Shown: positions 9,637-19,437, counted from the first letter of the stretch. The stretch: DNA of 64,000 nucleotides from an uncultured Ectothiorhodospiraceae bacterium (GCA_947259415.1 CAMYMI010000014.1:1-64000), one strand, 5' to 3'. A program made the numbers and translations. The notes: generated from the sequence alone by a model not told the origin.

Positions 9637-10179
9637 TCAGTTGAGTCGTTTGACGAAAGTCGATTGCAGGACGGACAGGGCGGTGTCGCTGCCACCCTCG
9701 GACCGCGCCGTTACCCGGAAGAAACTGCGTCCGGTGGTCACCCCGTGCCCGACCGTCAGGCTGTCACGGGAAAATTCCAGGAATTCGTTGAACCAGCGCG
9801 GGTCGCTGTTGTTCGACACCAACTCGTGCGAGCTACCAACACCGTATTCCACAGCATTACTGGCCCACCAGCTGGCCGGCTGGTCTTCCAGATAAAACGG
9901 CAGTACATCCTCGTTCCATATCTTGCAGGGCGCACTCGAGCACAGGGTCGGCTCGAGTGTCAGCGCCTCCAGCGTGCCTTCACCATCACGCAATGCCGCC
10001 TCGGCCCCCTGGAACGCCAGGTTGGAATCGCGCAGGTTGCCGGCCATGCGTTCCTCCATGGTGACCGTATTCATGGCCGTGATGCCGATGATGGTCAGCA
10101 GGAGCAGCATCATCAGGCTGACCACCAGGATGGCCCCTCGCTGGTTTACATGCCTTGGCGGTTGAAGTCTGCGCATCAT
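9637..10179 (-). CDS. pilX: Type IV pilus minor pilin PilX
   Basis: A 180-residue protein with an N-terminal hydrophobic helix (GAILVVSLMMLLLLTIIGI) followed by the PilX signature TVTMEERMAGNLRDSNLAFQ. It is a class III-like signal without the canonical Glu5, as usual for PilX. In known systems PilX acts with PilV, PilW and PilY1 in the priming complex at the pilus tip. It lies between pilW and pilY1 with short gaps, consistent with one transcript. Confidence 0.93.
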   Translation of the reverse strand: MMRRLQPPRHVNQRGAILVVSLMMLLLLTIIGITAMNTVTMEERMAGNLRDSNLAFQGAEAALRDGEGTLEALTLEPTLCSSAPCKIWNEDVLPFYLEDQPASWWASNAVEYGVGSSHELVSNNSDPRWFNEFLEFSRDSLTVGHGVTTGRSFFRVTARSEGGSDTALSVLQSTFVKRLN

Positions 10180-10193
10180 GATCAGGACCCGGG

Positions 10194-11150
10194 CTATAAC
10201 ACGCGGTTGCGAATGGTGACCGTTGAAAAAAACCGCCGCCGCAGCCGGCGATCGGCCGGACTGGCCACGACCGTGCCGTCAAGCTGGTTATAGGCAACCG
10301 GCAGCGTGACAACGTTCTCATCGGTACTCAGCAGCAGCCCAATGCGGACACTCATCACCTTGCCCCAGTCACTGGCGGCAATGCTGGCGGCATCGCGATA
10401 GACATCGACGGTGCCATCCGGACTCGGACTGGTATCGAAGCCGTAGGTGATCTGCATATCATCAACGCCGCTGATGAACTCGCGCTCATTGCCCTGGATA
10501 TCGGTCTCGTACAGGGAAAACAGCGGCGCACCGGCCCGGTTGGTGCGCCCGGAATCCATGACATAGAAGGTCGAGCTCTCGAACTTCAGCAGAAAGGCAT
10601 CGTCGAGGTAGGCCTTGGAGAGCCGGTTGGTGGTATTCGCGCTGTTGGCGTGGGCGATGGTGATCTTGCCGGAACCCGTTGACACGTTGGTGGCCGCGAA
10701 GATGTCCGCGGTCTCGCAATCGGTAATGAACAGGTAGTCACCGGCTTGATAGTCTTCCGAGTTGATATCCAGCTGGATGTTGGCGTTGTCTGAGGTGAGA
10801 TTGCCGGTCATCTGCGCCGCCGCGGCCGCGGCCCCGCGCATCACCAGCACATCGGTACCGACCCGTGCCCCCGTGCTACCAAAGGAGTTACCTGCGGCGA
10901 CATTGTCAAAGCCGTTGACCACGGCGTCCAGGTCGAAGATGGCGTCGGGTGGCGGGCTGCTGATGATGTTACTCGGGGTCATGAAACGCAGGTTGGCGCA
11001 GCCCTGGTAGCCGCCCATGCGGATCTTGCGTGGCCTTGCTGCTGGTGAAGATGTGGGTCACACCGGCCAGCAGGGCCAGGCCGATGGCCATGGCAATCAT
11101 CAGTTCGACCAGACTGAAACCGTGCTGTCTGTGTCGCAGGTGCGTTGTCA
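10194..11150 (-). pseudogene. pilW: pilW, broken by an internal deletion and frameshift
   Basis: The reading begins at ATG 11150 with a proper PilW prepilin signal (HGFSLVELMIAMAIG) and runs to IFTSSKAT. It then shifts frame near 11030 and ends early. The rest of PilW continues in another frame from RKIRMGGYQGC (about 11018) to 10194, 274 residues. The usual segment of about 25-30 residues between SSK-T and the RDIRMGGY-like block is missing. This indicates a loss of roughly 70-85 bp that is not a multiple of three. Either the pilus minor-pilin complex lacks PilW here, or this is an assembly error; the neighbours are intact. Confidence 0.85.
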
Positions 11151-11162
11151 TGGATCCGCGAT

Positions 11163-11609
11163 TCACAGACTCGTGACCAGGCTGAACACGGTGGGGGCGC
11201 CGCCACGCTCGGTCCACTCGACGTTGACGGTGAACAGGCGGCCGTTCTGGATGACCTGGCCCCGGCCTGTGGGGAGCAGAGTGGTAAGCAGGGTCTTCCA
11301 GTTTCGGAGATCGGCTTCTGCGATCGAAGACCCGGTTGGCGGCCCGTCGGTGTAGTTGGTCAGATAGGCGCCGCCCAGGGCGGTTTCAGACTTTCCAGCC
11401 GCGCCCCGATTGGCGCGCATCGCATCGACAATATCGTAGGCCAGCACCGTGGCCTGGGTGCGCAGGTAGGAGGTGTGGTTGAAACGCATGCCATTGGTCT
11501 GCAGGCTCGCCAGCCCGAGCAGCCCGATCGCCAGTATCAGGACGGCGACCAGGACCTCGATCAGGCCAAAGCCGCCGGCTGTGCCCGGGTTGTGTCTAGG
11601 TGTTCGCAT
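11163..11609 (-). CDS. pilV: Type IV pilus modification protein PilV
   Basis: Minor pilin of 148 residues. Prepilin signal GFGLIEVLVAVLILAIGLLGLA has Glu at +5 after the processing Gly. The family feature GLASLQTNGMRFNHTSYLRTQA follows. The start at ATG 11609 (MRTPRHNP) is preferred to an ATG 15 bp upstream; either is possible. It lies directly between fimT and pilW in the operon. Confidence 0.9.
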   Translation of the reverse strand: MRTPRHNPGTAGGFGLIEVLVAVLILAIGLLGLASLQTNGMRFNHTSYLRTQATVLAYDIVDAMRANRGAAGKSETALGGAYLTNYTDGPPTGSSIAEADLRNWKTLLTTLLPTGRGQVIQNGRLFTVNVEWTERGGAPTVFSLVTSL

Positions 11610-11630
11610 GGTTCGATGCTGCATGACGGA

Positions 11631-12131
11631 TCAGGAGCAGGCGCTATGGCTCACCGACGGCTGGCCGGTGACGCTCACGTTGATATCCCGGGCGAGGTTG
11701 CCGGTACAACCCGGTATCCTCAGCTGAAACACGGCGCCGGTGTTGACCAGGCCGATCTGGCTGTAGCGGAGTGCGGCCGGTGTCGTGGTGATGGTGGCGC
11801 CGCCCGCCAGCGCGCCCCAGACCCGCAGCACCTGATCGGTCCCGTTGACGGTGCTGTCGGCATTCGCATCGGTGAACACGATCCAGCCGTCGTGCCAGTT
11901 CCCTGCACAGGTGCTCCCGTCGGCGCTGCTGCAGATCGTTACCGTGGTGCGCCGCTTGAGGGCCTCGTCACGGCTCAGGTTGATGGCGGTCACCAGATCA
12001 TTGGCCTGTGCCGTGATGCGGTTGTTCTGCACGAAGCTGTTGTAGGCGGGTATCGCCATGGAGATCAACACCACAGCCACCGCGAGCGTGACCATCAATT
12101 CGATCGCCGTGAATCCGGTTTCTTTTTTCAT
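11631..12131 (-). CDS. fimT: GspH/FimT family pseudopilin
   Basis: A 166-residue prepilin with signal GFTAIELMVTLAVAVVLISMAIPAY, followed by the FimT block NNRITAQANDLVTAINLSRDEALKR. Two cysteine pairs are visible (CSSADGSTC and CTGN...SACS). FimT-type pseudopilins have been linked to pilus function and DNA binding in competence. It is the first gene of the leftward cluster, so the operon promoter should lie in 12132-12400. No sigma-54 consensus could be recognised there. Confidence 0.9.
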   Translation of the reverse strand: MKKETGFTAIELMVTLAVAVVLISMAIPAYNSFVQNNRITAQANDLVTAINLSRDEALKRRTTVTICSSADGSTCAGNWHDGWIVFTDANADSTVNGTDQVLRVWGALAGGATITTTPAALRYSQIGLVNTGAVFQLRIPGCTGNLARDINVSVTGQPSVSHSACS

Positions 12132-12502
12132 GTGTGTTTTCTAACCCGCATCAATCCGTTATCGACACTGCGCCCGCCGCAGTGATACCCGGTCCGTTGC
12201 CTGCTCGGGCAAGCCGTGATTTTTCATATCCCGAGGTATCGAAGAATTTAACGGCCCGGCGGGTAATTTCTTTACTACCCAGGACCCTGCAGATGCTCCG
12301 GGGCAACCGCCAGAGTGGCGATGAATGCTCCCGGAATCAGGTCAGGCACCGTAGTGTTTTTCTATCTTACTGATATATAGTGTGAATTTTTCAGCCGCCG
12401 GACGGGGCTGGAGAAGATGGCACCGGGAGGAACCCCGGGCGTGAAGGTGCCACCTGGCCTGATCGACATCGCGGGTGGCCGCCAACCGGGACAGGGGGCC
12501 CG

Positions 12503-13663
12503 CTAGCGGGCGGTGACGGGCACGTAATGTCGGGGCTCGTGGCCGGTATAGATCTGGGTCGGGCGGAAGATCCGGTTCTGCGTGACCTGTTCACGCCAGT
12601 GGGCCAGCCAGCCCGCCGTGCGGGCGATGGCAAAGATGGAGGTAAACTGGTCGGGGGGTATACCGATCTCGCGGTAGAGAATGCCCGAATAGAAATCGAC
12701 ATTGGGATAGACCCCCTTCGGCGCCAGGATGGCCTCACAGGCCTGTTCCAGCGCCAGCGCCGTCTCGAACAAGGGGCTGCTGCTGCCACGCGATTCGGCC
12801 AGCTCAAGCATCAGTTGCTGCAACAGCGTGGCACGCGGGTCCTTTACCTTGTATTCGCGATGGCCCATGCCCCAGATGACCTCCCTGGCCGCCAGTTTCC
12901 TGTCCAGCCAGGCCGGCACCGCTTCAGGGCTACCGATCTCCTCGAGCATCTGGATCACCTGCTCGTTGGCACCGCCGTGCAGCGGGCCGGCCAGCGTGCC
13001 GATGGCGGCCGCGATGACATAGGACGGCATCGCTAAAGTGGAACCGGTCACCATGGCCGCGAAGGTGGAGGCATTGATGGTGTGCTCGGCGTGTAGAATC
13101 AGGCACACGTCCATGATGTGCGCGACCAGCGGGTCGGGTTCCACCCCGTTCTGGAACATGTAGAGAAAATTGGCCGCATAACTGAGGTCATTTCTCGGCG
13201 GCGTGGGATCATTGCCGATGCGCATCTGCTGCCACATGGCGACCAGCGTCGCCATGCGCGCCAGGATGCGGATCGACTGGCCATGCACGTAGCGTTCGCT
13301 TTCATCGCCCGGACTGCGTATCTGGACCGGCACATCGTTGGGATAGAACATGCCCAGACTGGATACCGCGGTCTGCAGCATCTCCATGGGATGCCCGGTC
13401 ACCGGCAGTGACTTCATGATATCGCGGATGTTGTATTTCACCCGCCGGTGCACCCGCAACTGGGTATCGAACTCGGCCAGCTGCTCGGCCGTGGGCAGTT
13501 CACCGTCAATCAGCAGGTAGGCGGTTTCCTCAAAGGTGCTGTTTTCGGCGAGCTCGACGATCGGGTAGCCGCGATAGCTGAGGATGCCCTGCCTGCCATC
13601 CAGGTAGGAGATCTTGGACTCCTTGGCAGGAACACCCTCCAGCCCGGGGTGAAACTCACTCAT
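12503..13663 (-). CDS. gltA: Citrate synthase
   Basis: Condenses acetyl-CoA with oxaloacetate to citrate, the entry step of the TCA cycle. The 386-residue protein has catalytic-type residues H194 (AEHTINAS), H229 (GPLHGGANE), H268 (GMGHREYK) and D323 (YPNVDFYSG). The length fits the shorter citrate/methylcitrate synthase group rather than the 427-residue E. coli GltA, so methylcitrate synthase is an alternative. The ATG at 13663 has GAGGA upstream. A longer in-frame extension to 13978 is rejected because it lacks family sequence. No prp genes are nearby. Confidence 0.92.
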   Translation of the reverse strand: MSEFHPGLEGVPAKESKISYLDGRQGILSYRGYPIVELAENSTFEETAYLLIDGELPTAEQLAEFDTQLRVHRRVKYNIRDIMKSLPVTGHPMEMLQTAVSSLGMFYPNDVPVQIRSPGDESERYVHGQSIRILARMATLVAMWQQMRIGNDPTPPRNDLSYAANFLYMFQNGVEPDPLVAHIMDVCLILHAEHTINASTFAAMVTGSTLAMPSYVIAAAIGTLAGPLHGGANEQVIQMLEEIGSPEAVPAWLDRKLAAREVIWGMGHREYKVKDPRATLLQQLMLELAESRGSSSPLFETALALEQACEAILAPKGVYPNVDFYSGILYREIGIPPDQFTSIFAIARTAGWLAHWREQVTQNRIFRPTQIYTGHEPRHYVPVTAR

Positions 13664-14026
13664 AACGCGTCCTCGGGTTAAGAAAAGATAGCGTTGCTGA
13701 AACCCGGCCTCATGGCCACGCCCCTGCAGGCAGGTCGCAGCGGCGACCAGGCGATAGATGGGCCGGGAACCCCCAAGAATAACAAAAACCGCTGGGATGA
13801 GAGGCCGGTTACCCTCTGAATCGCTCTCGTGCATCCCGGTGCTCGCGACGATGTACAGGGACGTACAAGTGCCGCGGGAGGCAGGACGACAGACTGGGAG
13901 GTCTAAGTGTCGCGAGCGGACAGGAAGTCCAAAGCGACCGCCGTGAACGGCCGTACCTGCGTCCCTGCAGGCAAACAAGAAGGGAGCGTTGCCGCCCCCG
14001 ATGTAATTGGAACCTGGATGAGGCGG
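13664..14026. other. Non-coding spacer between erpA and citrate synthase
   Basis: About 360 bp without a convincing gene. Short frames on the plus strand have no ribosome site or family resemblance. It should contain the citrate synthase promoter; no clear hexamer pair was identified. Confidence 0.5.
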
Positions 14027-14380
14027 TCAGAGCGAGAAGGAGGAACCGCAGCCGCAGGTGGTGGTTGCATTCGGGTTACGGACCACGAACTGGGCGCCCT
14101 CGAGCCCTTCGGTATAATCCACCTCGGACCCCATAAGATATTGATAACTCATGGGATCAATCACCAGGCTGACATCGCCTTTGTCGATGACGATATCACC
14201 TTCCGCGACATTCTCGTCAAAGCTGAACCCGTACTGGAAACCGGAACAACCGCCGCCGGAGACATAGATCCTCAGCTTCAAATTCGGATTATTTTCCTCT
14301 TCAATCAGTCGCTTGACCTTGTTCGCCGCGGCATCGGTGAAAGTCATATTGGGGGCGACCGAGGTGGCTATCTCAATCAT
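14027..14380 (-). CDS. erpA: Iron-sulfur cluster insertion protein ErpA
   Basis: A-type carrier that delivers Fe-S clusters to apoproteins. The 117-residue protein has the three ligands C45 ([11 protein letters not shown]), C109 and C111 ([12 protein letters not shown]), in the classical C-x63-C-G-C spacing. Length is normal. It lies upstream of citrate synthase and downstream of the bactofilin gene on the same strand. Confidence 0.95.
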   Translation of the reverse strand: MIEIATSVAPNMTFTDAAANKVKRLIEEENNPNLKLRIYVSGGGCSGFQYGFSFDENVAEGDIVIDKGDVSLVIDPMSYQYLMGSEVDYTEGLEGAQFVVRNPNATTTCGCGSSFSL

Positions 14381-14454
14381 GGGTACTGCCTCTTGCTATT
14401 CAATAGTTAGCGGATGCGAAAATTATGTCATTTCCTGACTAAATTGGTCAAGTA

Positions 14455-14883
14455 TTAGTCGGGGACGTTACTGCTGCCGGACTGGTCGCGCTCGAAGCTG
14501 ACCACGGAGGGGGAGGCTTCCTGCTGGGGCACCAGGCTGCCGTTGACCTCGGCCCCCATCGCCATCTCGATCAGCTTGTAGTGCACATCACCGATGACCC
14601 GGGCCTTGGCAGCCAGCTCGATGTGCTCGTCCGACCGCACATTACCGGTCACCGTGCCGTTCAGGATTACGTTCGGTACCTGCACATTGCCTTCGATGTT
14701 GCCGTGTTCGCTGACGGTCAGTACCGAATTGCCGTCACCTTCGGCAATCACATTGCCACAGACCCTGCCATCGATATGCAGCCCCCCGCTAAAGTGAAGA
14801 TCCCCCTGGATCCGGGTTTGTTGTCCGATGATGGTGTCGACCTTGGCGTTTGCCGTTTTGCCCTTCTTGCCTTGTCCCAACAT
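14455..14883 (-). CDS. Bactofilin family cytoskeletal protein
   Basis: A 142-residue polymer-forming protein of the DUF583 family with a right-handed beta-helix core. It shows repeated short turns such as IQGDLHFSGGLHIDGRVCGNV and ILNGTVTGNV. N- and C-terminal tails are short and charged. Bactofilins scaffold cell-wall enzymes at curved or polar sites. It is 3 bp from the preceding membrane protein gene, so the two are probably co-translated. Confidence 0.92.
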   Translation of the reverse strand: MLGQGKKGKTANAKVDTIIGQQTRIQGDLHFSGGLHIDGRVCGNVIAEGDGNSVLTVSEHGNIEGNVQVPNVILNGTVTGNVRSDEHIELAAKARVIGDVHYKLIEMAMGAEVNGSLVPQQEASPSVVSFERDQSGSSNVPD

Positions 14884-14886
14884 AAG

Positions 14887-15594
14887 TTATCTCCTGTCTT
14901 GCGGTTCCGCGACCTGCCAGTCAAATATCTCCAGCAGGGGCTCGGGTGCATTCTTGCCGGTCGTTTTGACAGATAATGTCACCTCATCTGCCTGGAAACC
15001 ATTCGGCAGTGAAATGACCCCTGTCAGGCGCTGGAAGTAGCGAAAGCGGAAATCGAGGTGCCCGGCACCTGTTTCCGTAATTGCCGCCAGATCCAGTTCT
15101 TCACGCTCCCCGTCACGTCTTCCGCTGATCGACCAGCCTACACGGCCAGCGACATAACGATCATTATTTTTCAGTTGTGTCAGCACGAGATCATAGTCAA
15201 AGCCACCCGGCCGGGTTCCCGCGCTCAGCGTGAAGCGGTGGATGCGCAATCCGGGTTTGCCGTCCCCGGGAGAAACAATCCCGCGGTAGAACTCGATCTC
15301 GTCGCGCGCAGCATGCAGTTCCTCCTGCAGTGCACCCAGTTCGTCCTGCACCTCCTTCGTTGCCTGGCGGTCAATCTGGCTGGACCGCTCCAGTATGGCG
15401 ACCTGCTCACGCAAGGTCCTGTTGACCTTGATGACCTGCTCATTCTGGCCTGCCAGCAGGTCATACTCGTCGCGCAGGGAACCAAGCTCGGTCGCGCCAT
15501 GCAACTTGCCGAAATCATAAATCCACCAGGCCAGCATGGCCGTCAAACCGACAATCACCACGACCATGAAAAGCTTCAGGTAGCCGATCTGCAT
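14887..15594 (-). CDS. Membrane-anchored coiled-coil protein (DUF6776-like)
   Basis: A 235-residue protein with one N-terminal transmembrane helix (about 9-27), a long coiled coil (about 38-100, rich in heptads such as REQVAILERSSQID), and a C-terminal beta-rich periplasmic domain (GLRIHRFTLSAGTRPGGFDYDLVLTQ). It matches a conserved gammaproteobacterial family of unknown role that is often placed next to bactofilin. The tight spacing suggests it recruits or anchors the bactofilin polymer; that is inference. Confidence 0.75.
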   Translation of the reverse strand: MQIGYLKLFMVVVIVGLTAMLAWWIYDFGKLHGATELGSLRDEYDLLAGQNEQVIKVNRTLREQVAILERSSQIDRQATKEVQDELGALQEELHAARDEIEFYRGIVSPGDGKPGLRIHRFTLSAGTRPGGFDYDLVLTQLKNNDRYVAGRVGWSISGRRDGEREELDLAAITETGAGHLDFRFRYFQRLTGVISLPNGFQADEVTLSVKTTGKNAPEPLLEIFDWQVAEPQDRR

Positions 15595-15686
15595 GACGAT
15601 CCTTGATCAGCGACTGCAGGTGAGTATGGCATACTCATCCAGCAGCAAATGGTAACGGGTCACAAAAGCAGGAGGCCGTGGATAAC

Positions 15687-16718
15687 TCACGGTAGCAGGG
15701 CGATGCCGGTCAGCCCGGCATTCTCGTCCAGCCCGAACATGACGTTCATGTTCTGTACCGCCTGCCCGGCGGCCCCTTTCACCAGGTTGTCGATCACCGA
15801 GAGCACCACCACGACGTTGCCCTGCTGCGGGCGGTGAACTGCGATACGGCAGTGGTTGGCGCCGCGCACACTGCGTGTCTCCGGGTGCGAACCCGCCGGC
15901 AGCACGTCCACGAACGCCTGATCGCGGTAGCGCGTTTCATAGAGGACCTGCAGGTCCTGGTCGGGATCATGCAACCTGGCATAGAGGGTGGCATGAATAC
16001 CGCGGATCATGGGTGTCAGGTGCGGCACAAAGGTCAGCCCGACCGGTTTGCCGGCGGCAATACCGAGCCCCTGACGTATCTCGGGCAGGTGCCGGTGACC
16101 GGGCACCGCATAGGCCTTGAAGTTCTCACTCGCCTCGCACAGCAGGGTGCCCGTGGCCGGCTTTCTCCCGGCACCACTGACACCCGACTTGGCATCCGCG
16201 ACCAGGTGTTCCGTATCCACCAGCTGTTCCTCGATCAGTGGCAGGAAACCGAGCTGGACGGCCGTCGGATAGCAGCCCGGGTTGGCCACCAGCCGTGCCG
16301 TACGCACGGCCTCCCGGTTCACCTCGGTCAGGCCGTAAACCGCCTGTTCCAGGTATTCCGGGCAGGCATGCGGGATTCCGTACCAGGCCTCCCATTCGTC
16401 CGCCTGCCTGAGACGGAAGTCCGCTGCCAGGTCGATCACACGGACGCCGGCCTCGATCAGCGGCGCTACCATGGTCATGGCGGTCCCGTTCGGGGTTGCG
16501 AAAAACACCAGGTCACAGGCAAGCAGTTGCTCGACGTCCGGCGCCGTGAAGGCGAGATCAAGACTCCCGCGCAGGTTCGGAAACAGCCCGGCCACCGGCC
16601 GGCCGGCCTCGGAGCGCGAGGTAATAACAGCCAGTTGCGCCTGCGGGTGGGTGGCCAGCAAGCGCAACAACTCCACACCGGTATAACCGGTACCGCCGAC
16701 AACACCCACCTTGATCAT
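15687..16718 (-). CDS. argC: N-acetyl-gamma-glutamyl-phosphate reductase
   Basis: Third step of arginine synthesis, NADPH-dependent reduction of N-acetylglutamyl phosphate. The 343-residue protein has the dinucleotide motif VGGTGYTG near the N-terminus and the active-site cysteine C149 in NPGCYPT. The ATG at 16718 (MIKVGVVG) is preferred over one six codons upstream because the Rossmann strand normally starts the protein. It is probably co-transcribed with the two envelope genes downstream. Confidence 0.96.
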   Translation of the reverse strand: MIKVGVVGGTGYTGVELLRLLATHPQAQLAVITSRSEAGRPVAGLFPNLRGSLDLAFTAPDVEQLLACDLVFFATPNGTAMTMVAPLIEAGVRVIDLAADFRLRQADEWEAWYGIPHACPEYLEQAVYGLTEVNREAVRTARLVANPGCYPTAVQLGFLPLIEEQLVDTEHLVADAKSGVSGAGRKPATGTLLCEASENFKAYAVPGHRHLPEIRQGLGIAAGKPVGLTFVPHLTPMIRGIHATLYARLHDPDQDLQVLYETRYRDQAFVDVLPAGSHPETRSVRGANHCRIAVHRPQQGNVVVVLSVIDNLVKGAAGQAVQNMNVMFGLDENAGLTGIALLP

Positions 16719-16799
16719 CGTTTTTGCACCTGCCAAATCATTAAAATCGAAAGCAAATAGTACACCATCCGTGCATCAATCATTCTACAATAGCTGACC

Positions 16800-18611
16800 G
16801 TGATCAATCCGCCGGGTGATGACTGCAGCACGGTCTGCATGCTTCAGCAAACATCCCGGTTGCAAGGAGTCCCCGTGTTCAGAAGCCACTGGCATCAATG
16901 GCTGGACAAGCTGGGCATACGTGTGTCCGGCCTCGATGCCCTGCCCCAACTGTCCATGCTGGCCATCCCGGTCGGCCTGTTGTCCGGTGGCGTCATTATC
17001 CTGTTCCGTATCCTGATGGAATCCACCCAGGGTCTGTTCCTGCCCGGGGATGACATCGAATATTACGAAGGTATCGCACCCCTGTGGCGCGTGCTGCTAC
17101 CCACGGCCGGCGCCCTGCTGATCGGCCTGCTGTGGCAGTACCTGAAAAATACAACCCGTGAGGTGGGCATCGTCCATGTCATGGAGCGCCTGGCCTATCA
17201 CCAGGGACGGCTTTCCTGGCGCAATGCGCTGGCCCAGTTTTTCGGTGCGGCAGTCAGCATCATCAGCGGACATTCGGTCGGCCGCGAGGGCCCCAGCGTC
17301 CACCTGGGCGCGACCAGCGGCAGTCAGCTGGGTCAGTGGCTACGCCTGCCCAACAACAGCATCCGCACCCTGGTGGCCTGCGGCATTGCCGCCGCGATAG
17401 CCGCCTCGTTCAACACACCGCTGGCCGGGGTGATCTTCGCCATGGAGGTAGTCATGATGGAGTACGCCCTGGCGAGCTTCGCCCCTGTTATCCTCTCGGC
17501 AGTGTCGGCCACCACCCTGACTCAGGTCGTGTACGGGTCGATGCCGGCCTTCACCATCCCCAAACTGCAACTGGGCTCATTGCTCGAACTGCCCTATGTC
17601 ATCCTGATGGGCATTGTACTGGGCACCCTGGCGGCGCTGTTCATTCACCTGCTGCAGCGGTCCACCCTGCTGTTGCCCAACTGGCCGGTTTGGTTGCGTT
17701 TCACCCTGGGGGGCCTGGCAGTGGGCCTGCTCGCGCTGGTCGCTCCAGAGATCATGGGGATCGGTTACGACACCGTAAACCAGGCCCTGCTGGGACAACT
17801 GGGGCTGGTACTGCTGGTCACAATCGCCCTTTTAAAGCTGATCGCCACCGCCTTTGGCCTGGGCATGGGACTGCCCGGCGGCCTTATCGGTCCGACGCTG
17901 GTCATCGGCGCCGTTGCCGGAGGCGCCATGGGCACGGTTGCCGAGACCTGGCTGCCGGGCGAATTCTCCTCGCCCGCCTTTTATGCACTGATCGGGATGG
18001 GCACCATGATGGGGGCCACGCTGCAGGCGCCACTGGCCGCACTCATGGCCATGCTGGAACTGACCGCCAATCCGAACATCATCCTGCCTGGCATGCTGGC
18101 CCTGATTACCGCCGGAATGGTGAGCCGGGAACTGTTCGGCAAGGAGTCCGTTTACGTCGAACTGATACGCGCACGCGGGCTGGACTACCATGACAGCCCG
18201 CTCGCCCAGGTATTGCGGCGTATCGGTGTGGCGAGTGTCATGGACCGCAAGATCGAGACCCTGCCGCAGAACGTGGACCGGGAACGCGCCGGGGAGGCGC
18301 TGGCGAGGGAACCCCGCTGGATCGTGATAAGCGAGGGCAACAAGCCTGTCAGCCTGATGCCGGCGGCCGACCTGGCGCGCTATCTCAAGGAAGCGGAACA
18401 GGAAGAAACCATCGATCTGAACGACATTCCGGCAGAACGCCGTGAAATCAGCGCCATCGACTTCCAGGCCTCGCTGCAGGAGGCCCATGAAACCCTCAAC
18501 AGCACCGGCGCCGAGGCGCTTTATGTTATCCGCCGCACCATCCCCGGAATCGATCGTATCTACGGGGTATTGACGCGGAGTGAGCTTGAGCGCAGTTACA
18601 CGATGGAGTGA
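16800..18611 (+). CDS. ClC family chloride channel/transporter with C-terminal CBS-like region
   Basis: A 603-residue multi-helix membrane protein. ClC signatures are GHSVGREGPSVHLG with gating glutamate E163 in GREGP, PLAGVIFAMEVV, and GLGMGLPGGLIGPTLVIGA. Residues 480-603 resemble a degenerate CBS pair. The position after E216 that carries the internal proton glutamate in ClC-ec1 is valine (V217), as in channels, so H+ coupling is uncertain. A GTG start is used here; the ATG at 16839 is an alternative. It is transcribed divergently from argC. Confidence 0.9.
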   Translation: MINPPGDDCSTVCMLQQTSRLQGVPVFRSHWHQWLDKLGIRVSGLDALPQLSMLAIPVGLLSGGVIILFRILMESTQGLFLPGDDIEYYEGIAPLWRVLLPTAGALLIGLLWQYLKNTTREVGIVHVMERLAYHQGRLSWRNALAQFFGAAVSIISGHSVGREGPSVHLGATSGSQLGQWLRLPNNSIRTLVACGIAAAIAASFNTPLAGVIFAMEVVMMEYALASFAPVILSAVSATTLTQVVYGSMPAFTIPKLQLGSLLELPYVILMGIVLGTLAALFIHLLQRSTLLLPNWPVWLRFTLGGLAVGLLALVAPEIMGIGYDTVNQALLGQLGLVLLVTIALLKLIATAFGLGMGLPGGLIGPTLVIGAVAGGAMGTVAETWLPGEFSSPAFYALIGMGTMMGATLQAPLAALMAMLELTANPNIILPGMLALITAGMVSRELFGKESVYVELIRARGLDYHDSPLAQVLRRIGVASVMDRKIETLPQNVDRERAGEALAREPRWIVISEGNKPVSLMPAADLARYLKEAEQEETIDLNDIPAERREISAIDFQASLQEAHETLNSTGAEALYVIRRTIPGIDRIYGVLTRSELERSYTME

Positions 18612-18626
18612 GCCGGTTCGGGATAT

Positions 18627-19163
18627 TCAATAGTCCACGGTCGCGTCGCCCTGCAGGTTGTCCCCCACGCTGTCCACCGCGTCCTTCGCAGGGGCGTTGG
18701 CATCGCTGACAGTCACCACCTTGCCGTTGCGATCGACATTGCAACTGAACCGGTAGCTGCGCTCCAGGCCCGAACTGTGCAGCGCCGAGAACGCCACGCC
18801 ACTGACGTAGAAACCCTCAGTAGTGCGTTCCGCTTCGCCGCGTCGCAGCAGGCGCGCAAAGCCGGGCTCGGCAACTGTTGCGCGCGCCTGTTCGGTGCAG
18901 GCCTCGAGTGCATCCCAGGCATCCGCATCGATCAGGCGGCTGATCCAGCGGTCGACCGCTGGGATCTCCTGCTTCGCGATGAACAGACCAATAACGGTGA
19001 AGATGATTAACGGGACAAGCTTCTGCATCCGTTTCCGGTGTTCACGTTCACGACGTTGGGCGCCTTCCGAACGCAGACTTTTAAGTTCATCCTTTGGCGA
19101 TTTCACTTCAGCGGCTACCTGATCCCGGTTTCTACCACGATTTCGACCCATTGAACGGGGCAT
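18627..19163 (-). CDS. Hypothetical membrane-anchored protein
   Basis: A 178-residue protein with a very basic N-terminal tail (residues 1-48, rich in Arg and Lys), one transmembrane helix (about 49-63, LVPLIIFTVIGLFIAK), and an extracytoplasmic domain of about 110 residues with two cysteines (EACTEQAR and FSCNVDRNGKV). No family recognised. It converges with the ClC gene, with 15 bp between the stops. Confidence 0.65.
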   Translation of the reverse strand: MPRSMGRNRGRNRDQVAAEVKSPKDELKSLRSEGAQRREREHRKRMQKLVPLIIFTVIGLFIAKQEIPAVDRWISRLIDADAWDALEACTEQARATVAEPGFARLLRRGEAERTTEGFYVSGVAFSALHSSGLERSYRFSCNVDRNGKVVTVSDANAPAKDAVDSVGDNLQGDATVDY

Positions 19164-19233
19164 AGTTTTCGGTAAAGAAACATAAGTGGCCGCCCCGGAG
19201 CGGAGCCGGCCGTTAACGATTCAAAGGACGTTC

Positions 19234-19437
19234 TCAGTCCTTGAGCACGAAGGAGACCTTCATGTTAACCCGGTACTCGGTGACCTTGTCGTCGCTTACG
19301 ACTACGCTCTGTTCCTGAATCCAGGCACCCTTGATGTTGTCCAGCGTTTTGCCAGCCCGCTTGATTCCGGTACTCACGGCATCCTCGAAACTCTTCTTGG
19401 ATGATGCGGTAATCTCGGTGACTTTTGCTATTGACAT
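19234..19437 (-). CDS. Dodecin family flavin-binding protein
   Basis: A 67-residue protein of the small dodecin fold: MSIAKVTEITASSKKSFEDAV, then TLDNIKGAWIQEQ and a C-terminal strand VNMKVSFVLKD. Dodecins form hollow dodecamers that store flavin or CoA. AAGGAG precedes ATG 19437, which sets the start; the frame extends further upstream only into repeat DNA. Confidence 0.92.
   Translation of the reverse strand: MSIAKVTEITASSKKSFEDAVSTGIKRAGKTLDNIKGAWIQEQSVVVSDDKVTEYRVNMKVSFVLKD

Noticed and set aside
12132-12400. Sigma-54 promoter for the pilin operon
   Set aside because: No TGGCAC-N5-TTGCA-like pair could be found on the minus strand.
13664-13978. N-terminal extension of citrate synthase
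   Set aside because: The in-frame extension has no family sequence, and a good ribosome site precedes the internal ATG at 13663.
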